Origin: JANNRW01 sp031401815
GTDB lineage: Bacteria; Desulfobacterota; Desulfuromonadia; Geobacterales; DSM-12255
Direction: 5' to 3'
DNA length: 6,867 nt
NCBI GenBank assembly: GCA_031401815.1
Contig: JANNRW010000035.1
Span: forward strand, 1-6,867
Part shown: positions 6,011 to 6,867 of the stretch, in pieces
How positions within the stretch are numbered: position 1 is the first letter of the stretch
Layout: every line of letters starts with the position of its first letter
Notes under the pieces: generated by a model
Told to the model about the DNA's origin: nothing
Databases searched by the model: none
The model's input: the letters and a program-made list of their open reading frames with translations, nothing else
Made by a program: the position numbers and the translations under genes

Positions 6011-6867
6011 ATGGCTGAACATACAGAAATTGAACATATAGCTGCTCGCATGGGAATGCAGTTCATGGCAGAGATTCACGACGCAGATATCGACGCTTCC
6101 TGGCTCCTCAAGCTGCCGCTCTCCTTTACCCGCAGTAACCTTATCCTTCCGTTACGCGAAGAAGATGGCAGGCTACTGGTCGCTGTTGCCGATCCGGCAA
6201 ATCTTCTGGCGCTTGACGAACTGAAGCTGGCGCTCGGTCTGCCGGTGCTAGGGATCGCTTCACCGAAAGATGAAGTTCTCGGAGCAATTAACCGGATATA
6301 CTCGCGCCATTCCGGATCAGCACAGGAAGTTGTCGCAGAACTAGAGGCTGAAGATCTCTCCCTGGTCGCCACACAGTTCACCCAGCAGCAGGATCTGCTC
6401 GATCTTACCGATGAAGCTCCGGTAATCCGGCTTCTCAACTCCATCCTCTTTCAGGCGGTGAAAGAGCGCGCAAGCGACATTCATATCGAACCGTTTGAGC
6501 GCGGTCTGGATGTGCGCTTCAGAATCGACGGTATTCTCTACAAAATGCTCTCCCCGCCGAAGATCATACAGGAGGCGCTCACCTCTCGGGTCAAGATCAT
6601 GGGCGGCCTCAATATTGCGGAAAAACGGCTGCCGCAGGATGGCCGTTTCCGGGTAATTGTCGCCGGGCGTGATGTCGATATCCGGATATCAATCATCCCG
6701 ACCTTTTTTGGCGAGCGCACCGTGCTAAGGCTTCTGGATAAACAGCGAGGCGTCCTTTCACTTACCGACATAGGGATGCGGGAGCGTGAAAACCAGCTGA
6801 TGGAACGGCTCCTTACCCGGACGAGCGGAATAATTCTCGTGACCGGCCCTACCGGCAGCGGCAAGAC
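6011..6867 (+). CDS. gspE: Type II secretion system ATPase GspE (partial, 3' end outside window)
   Basis: An open frame with no stop runs from the ATG at 6011 to the window end (285 full codons plus two bases). GspE is the cytoplasmic ATPase that powers pseudopilus assembly. Visible parts are an N-terminal domain (about 1-100, with LPLREEDGRLLVAVADP at 47-63), which in the family contacts GspL, then the second N-terminal ATPase subdomain with ASDIHIEPFERGLDVRFRID (154-173), KIMGGLNIAEKRLPQDGR (195-212, carrying conserved arginines) and IPTFFGERTVLRLLDK (229-244). The Walker A motif GPTGSGK (279-285) is reached just as the window ends; Walker B and the zinc-binding region lie outside. The gene begins 19 bases after the gspD stop, with a weak GGAT (6003-6006) upstream, suggesting co-transcription and perhaps coupling. 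PilB-type ATPases look similar; the gspC-gspD context decides for GspE. Confidence 0.95.
   Translation, partial: MAEHTEIEHIAARMGMQFMAEIHDADIDASWLLKLPLSFTRSNLILPLREEDGRLLVAVADPANLLALDELKLALGLPVLGIASPKDEVLGAINRIYSRHSGSAQEVVAELEAEDLSLVATQFTQQQDLLDLTDEAPVIRLLNSILFQAVKERASDIHIEPFERGLDVRFRIDGILYKMLSPPKIIQEALTSRVKIMGGLNIAEKRLPQDGRFRVIVAGRDVDIRISIIPTFFGERTVLRLLDKQRGVLSLTDIGMRERENQLMERLLTRTSGIILVTGPTGSGK

Noticed and set aside
6001..6018. ATG at 6001 as the gspE start or a leader peptide
   Set aside because: It is out of frame with gspE and stops after five codons; the ATG at 6011 is in frame with the ATPase motifs.
6076..6864. Minus-strand open frames of 122 and 108 codons at the right end
   Set aside because: They lie opposite gspE, whose protein motifs are unambiguous; the minus-strand products are Ser/Arg-rich, as expected for antisense frames.

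Overview
The window reads as ordinary chromosomal DNA of a Geobacter-like bacterium (Desulfuromonadales, formerly Deltaproteobacteria). The basis is the combination of futalosine-pathway menaquinone genes, a type II secretion operon and an RpfG-like REC/HD-GYP regulator, together with the codon use and protein texture. The taxon is an inference; no rRNA or other marker gene is present.

Layout. Bases 2-61 hold the last 19 codons of an unidentified plus-strand gene. After a 228-base gap, a response regulator with an HD-GYP output domain runs 290-1318 (+). It meets, tail to tail and with a 20-base overlap, a minus-strand pair: mqnB (futalosine hydrolase, 2857-2123) followed by mqnD (1,4-dihydroxy-6-naphthoate synthase, 2126-1299). 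The pair appears translationally coupled by a GTGA stop/start overlap. A divergent intergenic region (2858-3029) carries a plausible sigma-70-type promoter for each direction. From there a type II secretion operon runs to the right: gspC (3030-3911), gspD (4105-5991) and gspE (6011 to the window end, cut just inside its Walker A motif).

How the genes work together. MqnB and MqnD act in the futalosine route to menaquinone, the membrane quinone of anaerobic respiration. GspC (inner-membrane clamp), GspD (outer-membrane secretin) and GspE (cytoplasmic ATPase) are the first three parts of a trans-envelope secretion machine that probably continues with gspF and the pseudopilins beyond the window. 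The REC/HD-GYP protein is predicted to lower cyclic di-GMP in response to a partner histidine kinase that is not encoded here.

The parts not explained by genes are: a 119-base imperfect inverted repeat built from CTGAAG heptads in the unusually long gspC-gspD gap, G6 and G9 homopolymers inside gspD, and an 18-base tandem duplication in the tail of the HD-GYP gene. I see no mobile-element genes, RNA genes, CRISPR array or defence system, and no evidence for a wholly new system.
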